A stretch of 64,000 bases of DNA from Betaproteobacteria bacterium (GCA_016720855.1 JADKJU010000001.1:365501-429500); one strand, 5' to 3'; numbered from the stretch's first letter, positions 26,030-35,192 are shown. Translations and numbers: made by a program. Notes: a model not told the origin generated them from the sequence alone.

Positions 26030-27496
26030 ATGAAACGCGAAGAAGTGCTGCGCAAGGGTCCCTATCCCATGCTGATCGACGGGAAGGAGGTGCCCAGCCT
26101 TTCGGGCAAGACCTTCCCTTCGATCGATCCGTCGACGGGCAAGGTGCTCGCCGAGGTCTACGAAGCCGGCGTGGAGGATGTGAGCCTCGCCGTCGGGGCG
26201 GCGCGCAAGGCGTTCGACAAGGTGTGGAGTTCGACGCTGCCGCGCGAGCGCTCGAAGAAGCTCATGAAGCTCGCCGGGCTGCTGGCCGGCAAGGCGGAGA
26301 TGTTGTCGTGGCTGGAGTGCTATGACGCCGGCAAGCCCATCGCGGCTTCCCGGGCCTGGCTCGCGGGCGGGCCCGGCACGCTCGAGTACTACGCAGGCTG
26401 CCTCCTGGGCCTGTCGGGCGAGACGCTGGACGTCTCCGACAGAACCCTCCTGGATTTCACGCTTCGCGAGCCGCTTGGCGTGTGCGGCCTCATCGTGCCG
26501 TGGAATTTCCCCCTGAGCATCGCGCTGCTCAAGATGGCGCCGGCCTTGGCGGCGGGCAATTGCGTGGTCATCAAGCCGTCGGAGGTGACGCCGCTTTCGA
26601 CGGTGGAGCTGGGCGCGCTGGTGGCCGAGGCCGGATTTCCTCCCGGGGTTGTCAACATCGTGAACGGCCCCGGCGATCCGGTGGGCGCTGCCCTCGTTCG
26701 CGATCCGCGCGTGGCCAAGATCTCCTTCACGGGCGGCACGGAATCCGGCAAGCGCATCTTCCGCGAGGCGGCGGAGACGGTGAAGCGCCTCACGCTGGAG
26801 CTGGGCGGGAAGTCCGCTTCGCTCGTCTTCGCGGATGCGGATCTCGACAAGGCCGTTAACGTGGCATTCACCGACATCGTGCGAAACAGCGGCCAGGTGT
26901 GCGGCGCATGCACGCGCGTGCTGCTCGAGGAATCCGTCGCGGATGCCTTCGTCGAGAAGCTCGAGACGAAGCTGCGGGCCGTGAAGGTGGGGGCGCCGGA
27001 AAGCCCCGACACGGAGATGGGGCCCCTGGTGAGCAGCGCGCAGGCGGGAAAGGTGCGCAAGTACCTGGACATCGGGAAGTCGGAGGGCGCGAGCGCGAAG
27101 GCCTACGTGGACCTCTCGGGCCGCGGCGACCTGGCGAGCGACGCGTTTCTCCCCCCGATGCTCTTCCATGGCGCGACGAACGCCATGCGCGTGGCGCGCG
27201 AGGAGATCTTCGGGCCGATTCTCACCGTGATGCGCTTCCGCACGGAGGAGGAGGCCGTGGCCATCACCAACGACACCCGCTACGGGCTCGCCGCCTGCGT
27301 GTTCACGCGCGATGCGACACGCGCCATGCGGATGGTGCGCACGGTTTCGGCGGGCACCGTCTGCGTGAACACGGGGGTGCGCTCATCTGTCGATGCACCG
27401 TTCGGCGGCTTCCGGGAAAGCGGCATCGGCAAGGAGCGCGGCAAGGAGGCGTTGCTGGACGACACGCAATTGAAGAACGTTCGATTCGGGCTCTAG
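26030..27496 (+). CDS. NAD(P)-dependent aldehyde dehydrogenase
   Basis: A 488-residue aldehyde dehydrogenase, oxidising an aldehyde to the acid. It shows VPWNFPLSIALLKMAPALAAGN, the NAD-binding SFTGGTESGK, the general-base Glu in LELGGKSASLVFADADLD, the catalytic Cys in NSGQVCGACTRVL and the terminal EIFGPILTVMRF. It would act on the aldehyde made by the alcohol dehydrogenase encoded before it. The gene is 54 bases downstream, and its stop is followed directly by the Bug receptor gene. Confidence 0.9.
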   Translation: MKREEVLRKGPYPMLIDGKEVPSLSGKTFPSIDPSTGKVLAEVYEAGVEDVSLAVGAARKAFDKVWSSTLPRERSKKLMKLAGLLAGKAEMLSWLECYDAGKPIAASRAWLAGGPGTLEYYAGCLLGLSGETLDVSDRTLLDFTLREPLGVCGLIVPWNFPLSIALLKMAPALAAGNCVVIKPSEVTPLSTVELGALVAEAGFPPGVVNIVNGPGDPVGAALVRDPRVAKISFTGGTESGKRIFREAAETVKRLTLELGGKSASLVFADADLDKAVNVAFTDIVRNSGQVCGACTRVLLEESVADAFVEKLETKLRAVKVGAPESPDTEMGPLVSSAQAGKVRKYLDIGKSEGASAKAYVDLSGRGDLASDAFLPPMLFHGATNAMRVAREEIFGPILTVMRFRTEEEAVAITNDTRYGLAACVFTRDATRAMRMVRTVSAGTVCVNTGVRSSVDAPFGGFRESGIGKERGKEALLDDTQLKNVRFGL

Positions 27497-27531
27497 CAGG
27501 AGCGGTTCAAACAAACGGCAAGGAGGAAACC

Positions 27532-28519
27532 ATGTTGGCACGGGCAAGGCATCTGGCGGTTCTGTTCTCGGCAGCACTCGCGCTCTTCGGTCTGTCGGCG
27601 GGCGTGCAGGCACAACAGTACCCGACGAAGGCGATCCGCTTCATCGTTCCATGGCCGCCGGGCGGGGCGGCTGACATCATGGCGCGCCTGATCGGCGAGG
27701 GGCTCTCCAGGGAGTTCGGGCAAACCGTCGTGGTCGACAACAGGCCCGGCGCCGGCGGGCTCACGGCCACGGAGCAGGTGGCGAGAATGGAGCCGGACGG
27801 CCACACGCTGTTGCTGGGCAGCACCGGGCCCAACGCGATCGCGGCCAGTCTCTACAAAAACCTGCGCTACGACCCGGTGAAGGACCTCACGCCGGTCACG
27901 CAGATCACGGAGCTCCCGCTGCTGCTCGTGGTGAACAAGGACTTCCCGGCAAACAACGTGAAGGAGCTCATCGCCTACGCGAAAGCCAATCCCGGCAAGG
28001 TCAACTTCGCCTCGGTGGGCTCGGGAACGGCCCAGCATCTCGCCTCGGAGATCTTCAAGATCGCCGCGGGCATCGACATCGTGCACGTGCCGTACAAAGG
28101 GCAGCGCGCCGGCCTTCACGGACCTCGCGGGCGGCGCTGTGCAGATGCTCTTCGACAACATCCCGGCTTCGCGCGCGATGCTGCAGTCGGGCAAGGTGAA
28201 GGCGCTCGCGGTGAGCACCTCGACGCGCTCCTCGGCGATGCCCGAAATTCCCACGGTGGCCGAATCGGGGCTGCCGGGCTTCCACGTCTCGGCCTGGCAG
28301 AACATCGTGATGCCGCCGGGCTCGCCCTCCGAGGCCGTGAACCGCGTGAACCGCGAGGTGGTGAAGTTCCTCCACTCGCCCGAGATGCGCAAGCGCATCA
28401 CCGACATGGGCGCCAACGTCGTCGGCAACACTCCGGCGGAGGAGGCCCAGCGCATCAAGGACGAGGTGGAGAAGTGGGCCCGCGCGGTGAAGGCCGCCGG
28501 AATCTCGCTCGAGTACTGA
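27532..28519 (+). pseudogene. Bug/TctC-type periplasmic solute-binding protein, frameshifted
   Basis: A tripartite-tricarboxylate-transporter receptor. A signal peptide ends in GVQAQQYPTKAIRF and the mature start IVPWPPGGAADIMAR is a Bug hallmark. Up to HVPYKG the frame is that of 27532. The rest (LFDNIPASRAM to the end at 28519) reads in the next frame. A single extra G in the run at 28099-28101 restores YKGSAPAFTDLAGGAVQMLF if removed. Apart from this the protein is full length (about 328 residues). Bug proteins capture carboxylates in the periplasm; here the gene follows a dehydrogenase operon. The TctA/TctB membrane partners are not in the window, as is common for Bug receptors. Confidence 0.85.
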
Positions 28520-28543
28520 CCCGCGCGGCGGGCCGGGACGGGA

Positions 28544-29167
28544 TCAGCCCTTGAGCGTGCGGAAATGCCGGTAGTAGTCGATGACCTTCGGGACGTAGGC
28601 CGCGGTCTCGGTGTGCGGCGGCACGCGATTGCCGGCGCGGATCACCGCGTACGCCCCCGCGTTATAGGCGGCAAGCGCCAGCTCGACGTTGCCGTCGAAC
28701 CGGGCGAGGAGATCGCGCAGGAGGCGCACGCCGCCGCTCACGTTCTGCGCCGGATCGAAGAGGTCGCGCACCCCGTACTGCGCGGCCGTCGCGGGCATGA
28801 GCTGCATGAGGCCCGAGGCGCCGGCGGGCGAGATCGCGTCCGGGTCGTAGGAGGACTCGGCGAAGATCACCGCGTGCACCAGCGCTTCATCGACGCCGTG
28901 CACTCGGGCTGCGCGCGAGACGATGGGGGCGAACCTGCGCACGTCCGCCTCGGAAGGCAGGTCGAGGTCCGGATCGGCTGCCTGTAGCGATGCGGCGCGG
29001 GCGGGCGCGGCCTGCCCGATGGCTGGGATTGCCTGTTTCGCGTCGGCTTGCGTTACGGCCGGGCCGATGCCTTCTCCGGCTGCCAACGGCACCGCCATGA
29101 GGGCAACGCCCAGCAGGGCGACCGCGAGGACAAGACTCTCCCAGGTAGTTCGTATTCGATCTTGCAA
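28544..29167 (-). CDS. lytic murein transglycosylase (SLT domain)
   Basis: A 207-residue exported transglycosylase that cleaves peptidoglycan. An N-terminal hydrophobic segment (LVLAVALLGVALMAVPLAA) is a signal or anchor. The SLT domain begins near residue 90. The catalytic Glu is in VIFAESSYDP, followed by GASGLMQLMPATAAQYGV and LAAYNAGAYAV. It is a compact member with no extra domains. A TATAAT box lies about 70 bases upstream on this strand. The gene ends against the Bug receptor gene, convergently. Confidence 0.85.
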   Translation of the reverse strand: MQDRIRTTWESLVLAVALLGVALMAVPLAAGEGIGPAVTQADAKQAIPAIGQAAPARAASLQAADPDLDLPSEADVRRFAPIVSRAARVHGVDEALVHAVIFAESSYDPDAISPAGASGLMQLMPATAAQYGVRDLFDPAQNVSGGVRLLRDLLARFDGNVELALAAYNAGAYAVIRAGNRVPPHTETAAYVPKVIDYYRHFRTLKG

Positions 29168-29236
29168 TGGGCACCTCCGTGGAATGCGCGCTACGCCCGG
29201 GAATCACGGCGATGCTGCGCTGCACAAAAGGTCGCC

Positions 29237-29242
29237 ATTATA
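29237..29242 (-). promoter_or_regulatory. -10 box for the transglycosylase gene
   Basis: TATAAT on the minus strand, 70 bases before the start codon at 29167. No good -35 is seen at 16-18 bases. Confidence 0.45.
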
Positions 29243-29293
29243 CGAGGAGCTATAGGAGGAAATGCTCTAAAGTTGCGTCCGTATTTTGTGTAT

Positions 29294-29310
29294 TGCACCA
29301 TGATGGTGCA
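29294..29310. promoter_or_regulatory. NtrC-like palindrome
   Basis: TGCACCATGATGGTGCA is a perfect 8+1+8 dyad and fits the NtrC site consensus TGCACC-N5-GGTGCA. No sigma-54 promoter (GG-N10-GC) was found near it on either strand, so its use is uncertain. The rest of the 385-base gap (29168-29551) holds nothing else I can assign. Confidence 0.35.
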
Positions 29311-29551
29311 GCCGTTGGAAGGCATTGATCCGACAAGAGAAAATAAATACGCTTAGCGCTCCTTCAGGCCCGACCGGACCGCGCCGGTCACTTTCGCAGG
29401 GGAGGCCAGGCGCCGCTAAAGGTCGCGCCGCGCTCGCCCCCGCCATCGCAGATTTGCTCCCCTCGTTGCCCGACGCGGCATCCGCCAGATGTCGCACCGG
29501 CCCCTCGGTTGATTCCGCCCCGGGGAAGCAGGGCGCCATGAAGAGCCCGGG

Positions 29552-30616
29552 CTAGTCGTCCGCGCCGTCGGCACGAGGGAATGCGACGACGTGATCCACG
29601 TCCAGCTTGATGCCGATTCTTTCTCCGATGGCGTGGTTGTGGTGCGAGGGCACCAGCGAAAGCAGGAGCTCTCCGTCGTCCAGCTTCAGCGTGTAGAGGA
29701 ACTCCGCGCCCCGGAAGGCCTTCTTGACGACTTCGGCCTTGAGCACGGCCTCGTCATCGTGCTGCACGTCGTCGGGACGAATGAGGATGGCGACCTTCAT
29801 CCCCGGCTTCAGTTCGCACCCGGGGCAGTGCTTGAGCGCGCCGAGTACCGTGTCGATGCCGTCGCTTTCCGTGGCGAGCCCGTCGATCAGGATGCCCTCT
29901 CCGACGAAATCCGCCACGAAGCGAGAGTTCGGGCGGTGGTAGAGGTTGTAGGCGGTGTCCCACTGCTCGATGCGTCCCTTGTGCATCACGCCCACGGTGT
30001 CGGCCATCGCGAAGGCCTCGTTCTGGTCGTGTGTCACCAGGAGTGCCGTCGTTCCCCGGGCCTTGAGGATCGCGCGCACCTCGATGGACAACCGCTCCCT
30101 CAGGTCGCCATCCAGATTCGAAAAGGGTTCATCGAGAAGCAGCACTTGCGGACCCGGGGCCAGGGCACGGGCAAGCGCTACGCGCTGTTTCTGGCCGCCG
30201 GAGAGCTCGTGCGGGTACTTCTTTCCCGACCCCGGCAGACCGACGGCGGCCAGTAACTCGGCGGCGCGCTTCGCCCGTTCCGGCCGCTGAAGCGACCGCA
30301 GGCCGAAAGCCACGTTGTCCAGGGCATTGAGGTGGGGAAAGAGGGCGTAGTCCTGGAAGACAAGGCCGACGCGCCGCTCCTCGGTCGGAATCGTGAGCCC
30401 CTGTCGGCTCACCACTTCGCCGCGAAGCCGGATCTCGCCGCCGTGCACGGCCTCCAGGCCCGCAATGCACCGCAGGGCCGTCGTCTTGCCGCACCCGCTC
30501 GGACCGAGGAGGCAGCCGATCTCGCCCTCCGCAAGGTCGAGATTGAACCCCTCAATGATCGGGGGTATTCCGGGGTAGGAGAAGCGTAAATCATGGGCTG
30601 TTAGGGTATGGGGCAT
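29552..30616 (-). CDS. fbpC: ferric iron ABC transporter ATPase
   Basis: A 354-residue ABC ATPase of the ferric-iron (FbpC) group. Visible motifs: Walker A GPSGCGKTT, Q-loop VFQDYALFPH, signature LSGGQKQRVALARAL, Walker B VLLLDEPFSNLD and H-loop THDQNEAFAMAD. A C-terminal regulatory domain with TOBE-like features follows. The start ATG at 30616 overlaps a Fur-box-like sequence. It is divergent from the iron-binding protein gene and probably works with that and the permease 1.2 kb away. Confidence 0.85.
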   Translation of the reverse strand: MPHTLTAHDLRFSYPGIPPIIEGFNLDLAEGEIGCLLGPSGCGKTTALRCIAGLEAVHGGEIRLRGEVVSRQGLTIPTEERRVGLVFQDYALFPHLNALDNVAFGLRSLQRPERAKRAAELLAAVGLPGSGKKYPHELSGGQKQRVALARALAPGPQVLLLDEPFSNLDGDLRERLSIEVRAILKARGTTALLVTHDQNEAFAMADTVGVMHKGRIEQWDTAYNLYHRPNSRFVADFVGEGILIDGLATESDGIDTVLGALKHCPGCELKPGMKVAILIRPDDVQHDDEAVLKAEVVKKAFRGAEFLYTLKLDDGELLLSLVPSHHNHAIGERIGIKLDVDHVVAFPRADGADD

Positions 30617-30630
30617 GAGAATGATTATAG
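30616..30630. promoter_or_regulatory. Fur-box-like site at the fbpC start
   Basis: TGAGAATGATTATAG matches the 7-1-7 Fur core TGATAAT-N-ATTATCA at 11 of 14 positions and overlaps the ATPase start codon. Confidence 0.55.
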
Positions 30631-30700
30631 CTGATGGAGCCGTAAGTTGTTGATATGGCTAAGGTCAATCTTTTCTAGGGGGCAGAGCTTTCTGATCCTG

Positions 30701-30728
30701 TTGACAAATACGAATCATTCCCAATAAT
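30701..30728 (+). promoter_or_regulatory. promoter with Fur-like overlap before the iron-binding protein
   Basis: TTGACA at 30701 and AATAAT at 30723, 16 bases apart, make a good sigma-70 promoter. The spacer carries GAATCATTCCCA-type sequence that, reversed, is GGGAATGATTCG, a weaker Fur-like match (about 9 of 14). Iron repression is likely. Confidence 0.55.
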
Positions 30729-30759
30729 AATAACACCATTCCGTGCCATAGGAGCGTCC

Positions 30760-31773
30760 ATGAATCCCCTCATCCCGCTGCTTGCCTTCCTGTTCCTGGC
30801 CCTGCCCGCGTTGTCCCAGGAAAACGTCCTGAACCTCTATTCATCCCGCCACTACCAGACCGACGAGGCTCTCTACGACAACTTCACGAAGAAGACGGGC
30901 ATCAAGATCAACCGCATCGAGGCCAATGAAGACGCCCTCCTGGAACGGTTGAAGAACGAGGGTGCCCGAAGCCCCGCCGATGTGCTGATCACGGTGGATG
31001 CGGGGCGGCTTTGGCGCGCGGAGCAGATGGGGCTGTTCCAACCCGTCAAGACAAAGGTGCTGGATGAGCGCATCCCCGGCGAGCTTCGCCATCCCGACGG
31101 CCTCTGGTTCGCCTTCTCGGTACGCGCCCGGCCGATCTTCTATCTCAAGGGCGCCGTGAATCCCGGCGAGATCCGCGACTACGAGGATCTCGCCAACCCG
31201 AAGTGGAAGGGCGCCATCTGCGTGCGCTCGAGCGCCAGCATGTACAACCTGTCGCTCATGAGCTCGATGATCGCGGGCGACGGACCGGTGAAGGCGCAGG
31301 AATGGGCCCGGGGCGTGGTGGCCAATTTCGCGCGCAGCCCCAGGGGCGGGGACACCGACCAGATCAAGGCCGTCGCGGCAGGGGAATGCCGGATTGCGAT
31401 CGCCAATACCTACTACTACGTACGTCTGATGAGATCCTCGAAGCCCGACGAACGCGCAGTGGCCGAAAAGGTCGGCGTGATCTTCCCGAACCAGTCGGGA
31501 CGCGGCACGCACGTGAACATCTCGGGCGCGGGCGTTCTCAAGCACGCCCCCCATCACGCTGCGGCGGTGAAGTTCCTCGAGTACCTCGCGAGCGACGAGG
31601 CGCAGGCCTACTTCGCCAACGGCAACAACGAGTATCCCGTCGTCGGCAAGGTGAAAGACAACCGCGAGCTCGCCTCGCTGGGCGACTTCCGCAAGGACAG
31701 CCTGAACGTGACGGTGCTGGGGAAGAACCAGGCCGCGGCGCAACAGCTCTACGATCGCGCCGGCTGGAAGTGA
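30760..31773 (+). CDS. fbpA: periplasmic ferric iron-binding protein
   Basis: A 337-residue periplasmic iron(III)-binding protein with a short signal peptide (cleaved near ALSQENVL). It has the FutA/FbpA pattern LNLYSSRHYQTDEALYDNF and the Tyr cluster IANTYYYVRLM, whose tyrosines bind iron in the family. The start is an ATG at 30760 with GGAG nearby. It passes iron to the FbpB/FbpC transporter. It lies between the ATPase and permease genes, which are on the opposite strand, so the transporter is not a single operon here. Confidence 0.88.
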   Translation: MNPLIPLLAFLFLALPALSQENVLNLYSSRHYQTDEALYDNFTKKTGIKINRIEANEDALLERLKNEGARSPADVLITVDAGRLWRAEQMGLFQPVKTKVLDERIPGELRHPDGLWFAFSVRARPIFYLKGAVNPGEIRDYEDLANPKWKGAICVRSSASMYNLSLMSSMIAGDGPVKAQEWARGVVANFARSPRGGDTDQIKAVAAGECRIAIANTYYYVRLMRSSKPDERAVAEKVGVIFPNQSGRGTHVNISGAGVLKHAPHHAAAVKFLEYLASDEAQAYFANGNNEYPVVGKVKDNRELASLGDFRKDSLNVTVLGKNQAAAQQLYDRAGWK

Positions 31774-31800
31774 CAGCCGTCTCGCGCGCGGCGCCCGCGG

Positions 31801-33480
31801 TCACGTTGATTGCGGCGCATCGGGCCGCACCATGCGGCGCGCGGCAAGGATGAGCGGCAGGAGCCCCACGGCAACGATGGCGAGCGAGGCGCCCGCCGCT
31901 TCCGCCAGCCGCTCGTCGGCCGCGAAGTTGTAGGCCTGCACGGCCAGGGTGTCGAAGTTGAACGGCCGCATCACGAAGGTGGCCGGCAGTTCCTTCATCA
32001 CGTCCACGAACACCAGCAGCGCCGCCGTGACGAGGCTGGGCCGCATCATCGGGATGTGCACCCGCGCGAGGGTCTCCGCAGGCCCGAGTCCGAGCGAGCG
32101 GGCCGCGTCCTCCATGGAGGGGGTGATCTTCGCGAGTCCCGCCTCCACGGATTGCAGCGCCACCGCGAGGAAGCGGATGAGGTAGGCGTACACCAGGGCC
32201 GCGAGGCTTCCCGTGAGCACGAGGCCGACAGACAGCCCGAACGCGTTTGCAAGGGCGTCGGCGACAAGGTTGTCGATCTTCGCCGCCGGGATCAGCACGC
32301 CGATGGCTATCACCGCACCGGGCACGGCGTAGCCGAGAGCCGCGACGCGATTCACTGCGACCGCGGTCGTGCTGCGCGAGATGCGCGCGCCATAGGCCAT
32401 TGCGACAGCCAGCGCCACGGCAATCACTGCGGTGACCGAAGCCACGAGAAAGCTGTTGGTGGCAACCGCGGTGAACCGCGCGCCGAACGGTGCACTCCCG
32501 CCCTGGAGGGCAAGTCGCGCGAGGATGGCTGCAGGGATGGCAAAGCCGATCGCGAGCGGCGCGATGCAGGCGGCGAGGGCCGCTGCAGCCGCGCCTCCCG
32601 AAAGCGCCACGCGAACGCGGCGACGGGGCGAGGGCGAGTCGTGAAACCGCGCATTCCGACGCGCCAGGCGCTCGGTGGCGAGCAGCACCGCCACGAACGC
32701 GAGCAGGATCATCGAGAGCTTCGCCGCGGACACGGGCTCCCCCATCGAAAGCCAGGCGCGGAAAATTCCCGTGGTGAAGGTCTGCACTCCGAAATAGGAC
32801 ACGGTTCCGAAATCGGCCAGCGTTTCCATGCAGGCAAGGGCCGCGCCGGCGGCGATGGCGGGCCGCGCGAGCGGCAGGCTCACGCGGAAGAACGCCTGCC
32901 AGGCAGGAAGCCCGAGCGTGCGTCCGGCCTCCGACAGCGACGGGGATTGCTCGAGAAACGCAACGCGCGCGAGCAGGTACACATACGGATAGAGGACGGC
33001 CACGAACATGGCCGCGGCGCCGGGCAACGAGCGAATCTCGGGAAACCAGTAATCGCCCGCCGCCCATCCGAAGCTCGCGCGCAGCGCCGACTGGACGGGG
33101 CCCGCGAACTGCAGCGCGTCCGTATAGGCGTACGCGATCACGTAGGCGGGCATGGCGAGCGGAAGCGCAAGCGCCCATTCGAGATGGCGCCGCCCGGGGA
33201 ACTCGCAGCCGGCCACCAGCCACGCACAGGCCACGCCCACGACCGTGGTGCCGGTTGCCACCAGTACCACCAGCGCGAGGGAATTGAACGCATATTCCGG
33301 CAGCACCGTGGCCGACAGGTGCGCCCACGCCTCGCCGCCGGGCAGGAAGATGTTTGCGCCGACCACGGCAATGGGTGCGATCACCGCAAGTGCGACGGCG
33401 ATCGCGATGGCATTCCACGAACGCATGATCGTTCCCGGCGAGGTTCGCGGCATGTCCCGGGCCGTATCGAGGGCACTCAT
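31801..33480 (-). CDS. fbpB: ferric iron ABC transporter permease
   Basis: A 559-residue fused permease with about twelve membrane segments in two halves, as in FbpB/SfuB. The EAA loops that contact the ATPase are EAGRTLGLPAWQAFFRVSLP in the first half and DAARSLGLGPAETLARVHIP in the second. It is convergent with the binding-protein gene and 27 bases away from it. Its start at 33480 faces the dksA promoter region. Confidence 0.88.
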   Translation of the reverse strand: MSALDTARDMPRTSPGTIMRSWNAIAIAVALAVIAPIAVVGANIFLPGGEAWAHLSATVLPEYAFNSLALVVLVATGTTVVGVACAWLVAGCEFPGRRHLEWALALPLAMPAYVIAYAYTDALQFAGPVQSALRASFGWAAGDYWFPEIRSLPGAAAMFVAVLYPYVYLLARVAFLEQSPSLSEAGRTLGLPAWQAFFRVSLPLARPAIAAGAALACMETLADFGTVSYFGVQTFTTGIFRAWLSMGEPVSAAKLSMILLAFVAVLLATERLARRNARFHDSPSPRRRVRVALSGGAAAAALAACIAPLAIGFAIPAAILARLALQGGSAPFGARFTAVATNSFLVASVTAVIAVALAVAMAYGARISRSTTAVAVNRVAALGYAVPGAVIAIGVLIPAAKIDNLVADALANAFGLSVGLVLTGSLAALVYAYLIRFLAVALQSVEAGLAKITPSMEDAARSLGLGPAETLARVHIPMMRPSLVTAALLVFVDVMKELPATFVMRPFNFDTLAVQAYNFAADERLAEAAGASLAIVAVGLLPLILAARRMVRPDAPQST

Positions 33481-33696
33481 GCGCGAAGTGTATCAATCGC
33501 GCGAATCCGCGAGACGGGCACCCTGTTCACGGGGTCCGTTCGCCGATCGCCCGGAGGGTCGGGCGCGATCCTGGCGACATCGCTTGTGGCGTGCCAGGCC
33601 ATCTCGCCGCCAGGGAGTGCAAACAATAATTGAAACAATGCCTTGTGATTGTGCTGGCGGCCCCGGCCCCGGAGCGGCCCGGGGGTGCGAAAGGAT

Positions 33697-33725
33697 TTGC
33701 CGCGGGGGCGAGCGTCCGCTAAACT
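33697..33725 (+). promoter_or_regulatory. candidate dksA promoter
   Basis: TTGCCG and TAAACT, 17 bases apart, each match four of six positions of the sigma-70 consensus, about 60 bases before the dksA start. The 307-base gap (33481-33787) otherwise holds no gene; it must also contain the fbpB promoter. Confidence 0.35.
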
Positions 33726-33787
33726 AGCGCGCTTTTCCAACGGGGCGAACCTTAAGCCCCCACGCGTTCTAAAAGAAGCGAGGAGAA

Positions 33788-34210
33788 ATGGCCAGCAAGA
33801 CGAAAACCCCGACCGAGGCGGAAGTCCTCAAGATGCCCAAGTCGGAGTACATGAACGCGGCGCAACTGCGATTCTTCAAGGAGCAACTGCTCGAATTGCA
33901 GCGCCAGCTCCGCGAGAACGCCGGCGCCACCACCGAACACCTGCGGGAGCTTTCATTCGCTCCCGATCCTGCGGACCGGGCAACGCTCGAGGAGGAGCAC
34001 GCCCTGGAACTGCGCACGCGCGACCGCGAAAGGAAGCTGCTCAAGAAAATCGACAGCTCGCTCGCCCGCATCGAGGACGGATCCTACGGTTTCTGCGAGG
34101 AGACGGGCGAGCCCATCGGGCTGCAGCGTCTCATCGCCCGGCCCACGGCCACGTTGTCGATCGAGGCCCAGGAACGCCGCGAAATGAAGCAGAAGCTTTA
34201 CGGCGAATAG
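33788..34210 (+). CDS. dksA: RNA polymerase-binding transcription factor DksA
   Basis: A 140-residue DksA, the cofactor of ppGpp that enters the RNA polymerase secondary channel. The coiled coil runs from about residue 25 to 90 with the tip Asp region APDPADRA. The zinc-finger region reads YGFCEETGEPIGLQRLIARPTATLSIEAQ. Only one of the four classical Cys is kept, so it belongs to the Cys-poor type that does not bind zinc tightly. The ATG has a good AGGAG site. A clear terminator follows. It is a stand-alone gene. Confidence 0.92.
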   Translation: MASKTKTPTEAEVLKMPKSEYMNAAQLRFFKEQLLELQRQLRENAGATTEHLRELSFAPDPADRATLEEEHALELRTRDRERKLLKKIDSSLARIEDGSYGFCEETGEPIGLQRLIARPTATLSIEAQERREMKQKLYGE

Positions 34211-34233
34211 CAAGCGCAAATCGATTCAAGGAA

Positions 34234-34256
34234 GGGGCGCCTTCAGGCGCCCTTTT
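34234..34256 (+). terminator. rho-independent terminator after dksA
   Basis: GGGCGCC, loop TTCA, GGCGCCC, followed by TTTT. Confidence 0.8.
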
Positions 34257-34328
34257 CACTGGGGGCGAGGGCTCAATGCAGGCTGCTCGCCCGTCCCGCC
34301 ACCGACACCATGTCCCGACCAGGAAGCC

Positions 34329-35192
34329 ATGAGCCACCCCGACTTCATCAATTTCGAACCGAAGACGCAGTTCACGAGAAGGGAGTTCGTCATGACCACG
34401 CTCGCCACCGGATTTGCCGCGGCCGTCCAGCCTGTGGTCGCCTCCACGCAGATCACGACCGACGCCAAGGGGCTTGCGGCGGGCGAGGTGAAAATCGCCG
34501 TGAAGGATGGGGAGATTCCCGCATACCGGGCGATGCCGGAAGGCGGAAAGAGCCTGCCCACCGTTCTCGTGGTGCAGGAGATCTTCGGCGTCCATGAACA
34601 CATCAAGGACATCTGCCGCCGCCTTGCCAAGGCCGGTTACCTTGCCATCGCGCCGGAGCTGTACGCACGCCAGGGCGATGTGTCGAAACTCGATGACATC
34701 AGCCAGATCCTGCCCATCGTCTCGAAGGTGCCGGACGCGCAGGTGATGTCCGATCTCGACGCCGCCGCCGCCTGGGCCGCGCAGCATGGCGGTGACGCGG
34801 CCCGGCTTGCGGTGACCGGTTTCTGCTGGGGCGGCCGCATCACCTGGCTCTACGCCGCGCACAACCCCAAGGTGAAGGCGGGCGTGGCCTGGTACGGCCG
34901 CGTGGCGGGGACGACGAACGAGCTCATGCCGGCCAACCCCATCGACCTCGTGGCGAAGATCAATGCCCCGGTGCTCGGCCTTTACGGCGGCGCAGACGCG
35001 GGCATCCCGAACGACACCGTGGACAGGATGCGCGCGGCGCTGAAAGCCGCAGGCAAGAAGTCCGAGATCCACACCTACGCGGACGTGCCGCACGGATTCC
35101 ACGCCGACTACCGGCCGAGCTACCGCAAGGAGGCGGCCGACGACGGCTGGAAGCGCCTTCTGGCCTGGTTCAGGAAATACGACGTGGCCTGA
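34329..35192 (+). CDS. dienelactone hydrolase family protein, Tat-exported
   Basis: A 287-residue alpha/beta hydrolase of the dienelactone hydrolase family. The nucleophile is the Cys in TGFCWGGRITW, and the His is in VPHGFHADYRP; EIFGVHEHIKD near residue 80 is another family mark. The N-terminus carries a twin-arginine motif, TRREFVMTTLATGF, so it is probably folded before export to the periplasm. Such enzymes open lactones or cleave esters; the natural substrate is not known. It has no operon partner. Confidence 0.85.
   Translation: MSHPDFINFEPKTQFTRREFVMTTLATGFAAAVQPVVASTQITTDAKGLAAGEVKIAVKDGEIPAYRAMPEGGKSLPTVLVVQEIFGVHEHIKDICRRLAKAGYLAIAPELYARQGDVSKLDDISQILPIVSKVPDAQVMSDLDAAAAWAAQHGGDAARLAVTGFCWGGRITWLYAAHNPKVKAGVAWYGRVAGTTNELMPANPIDLVAKINAPVLGLYGGADAGIPNDTVDRMRAALKAAGKKSEIHTYADVPHGFHADYRPSYRKEAADDGWKRLLAWFRKYDVA

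Noticed and set aside
22919..27169. A 1416-codon open frame on the minus strand opposite the MmgE/PrpD-dehydrogenase operon.
   Set aside because: Long shadow frame caused by high GC; the plus-strand proteins are clearly the real ones.
29325..29555. A 76-codon plus-strand open frame with a TTG start after the NtrC-like palindrome.
   Set aside because: Pro/Ser/Ala-rich sequence without similarity, poor start and ribosome site; likely chance in GC-rich DNA.
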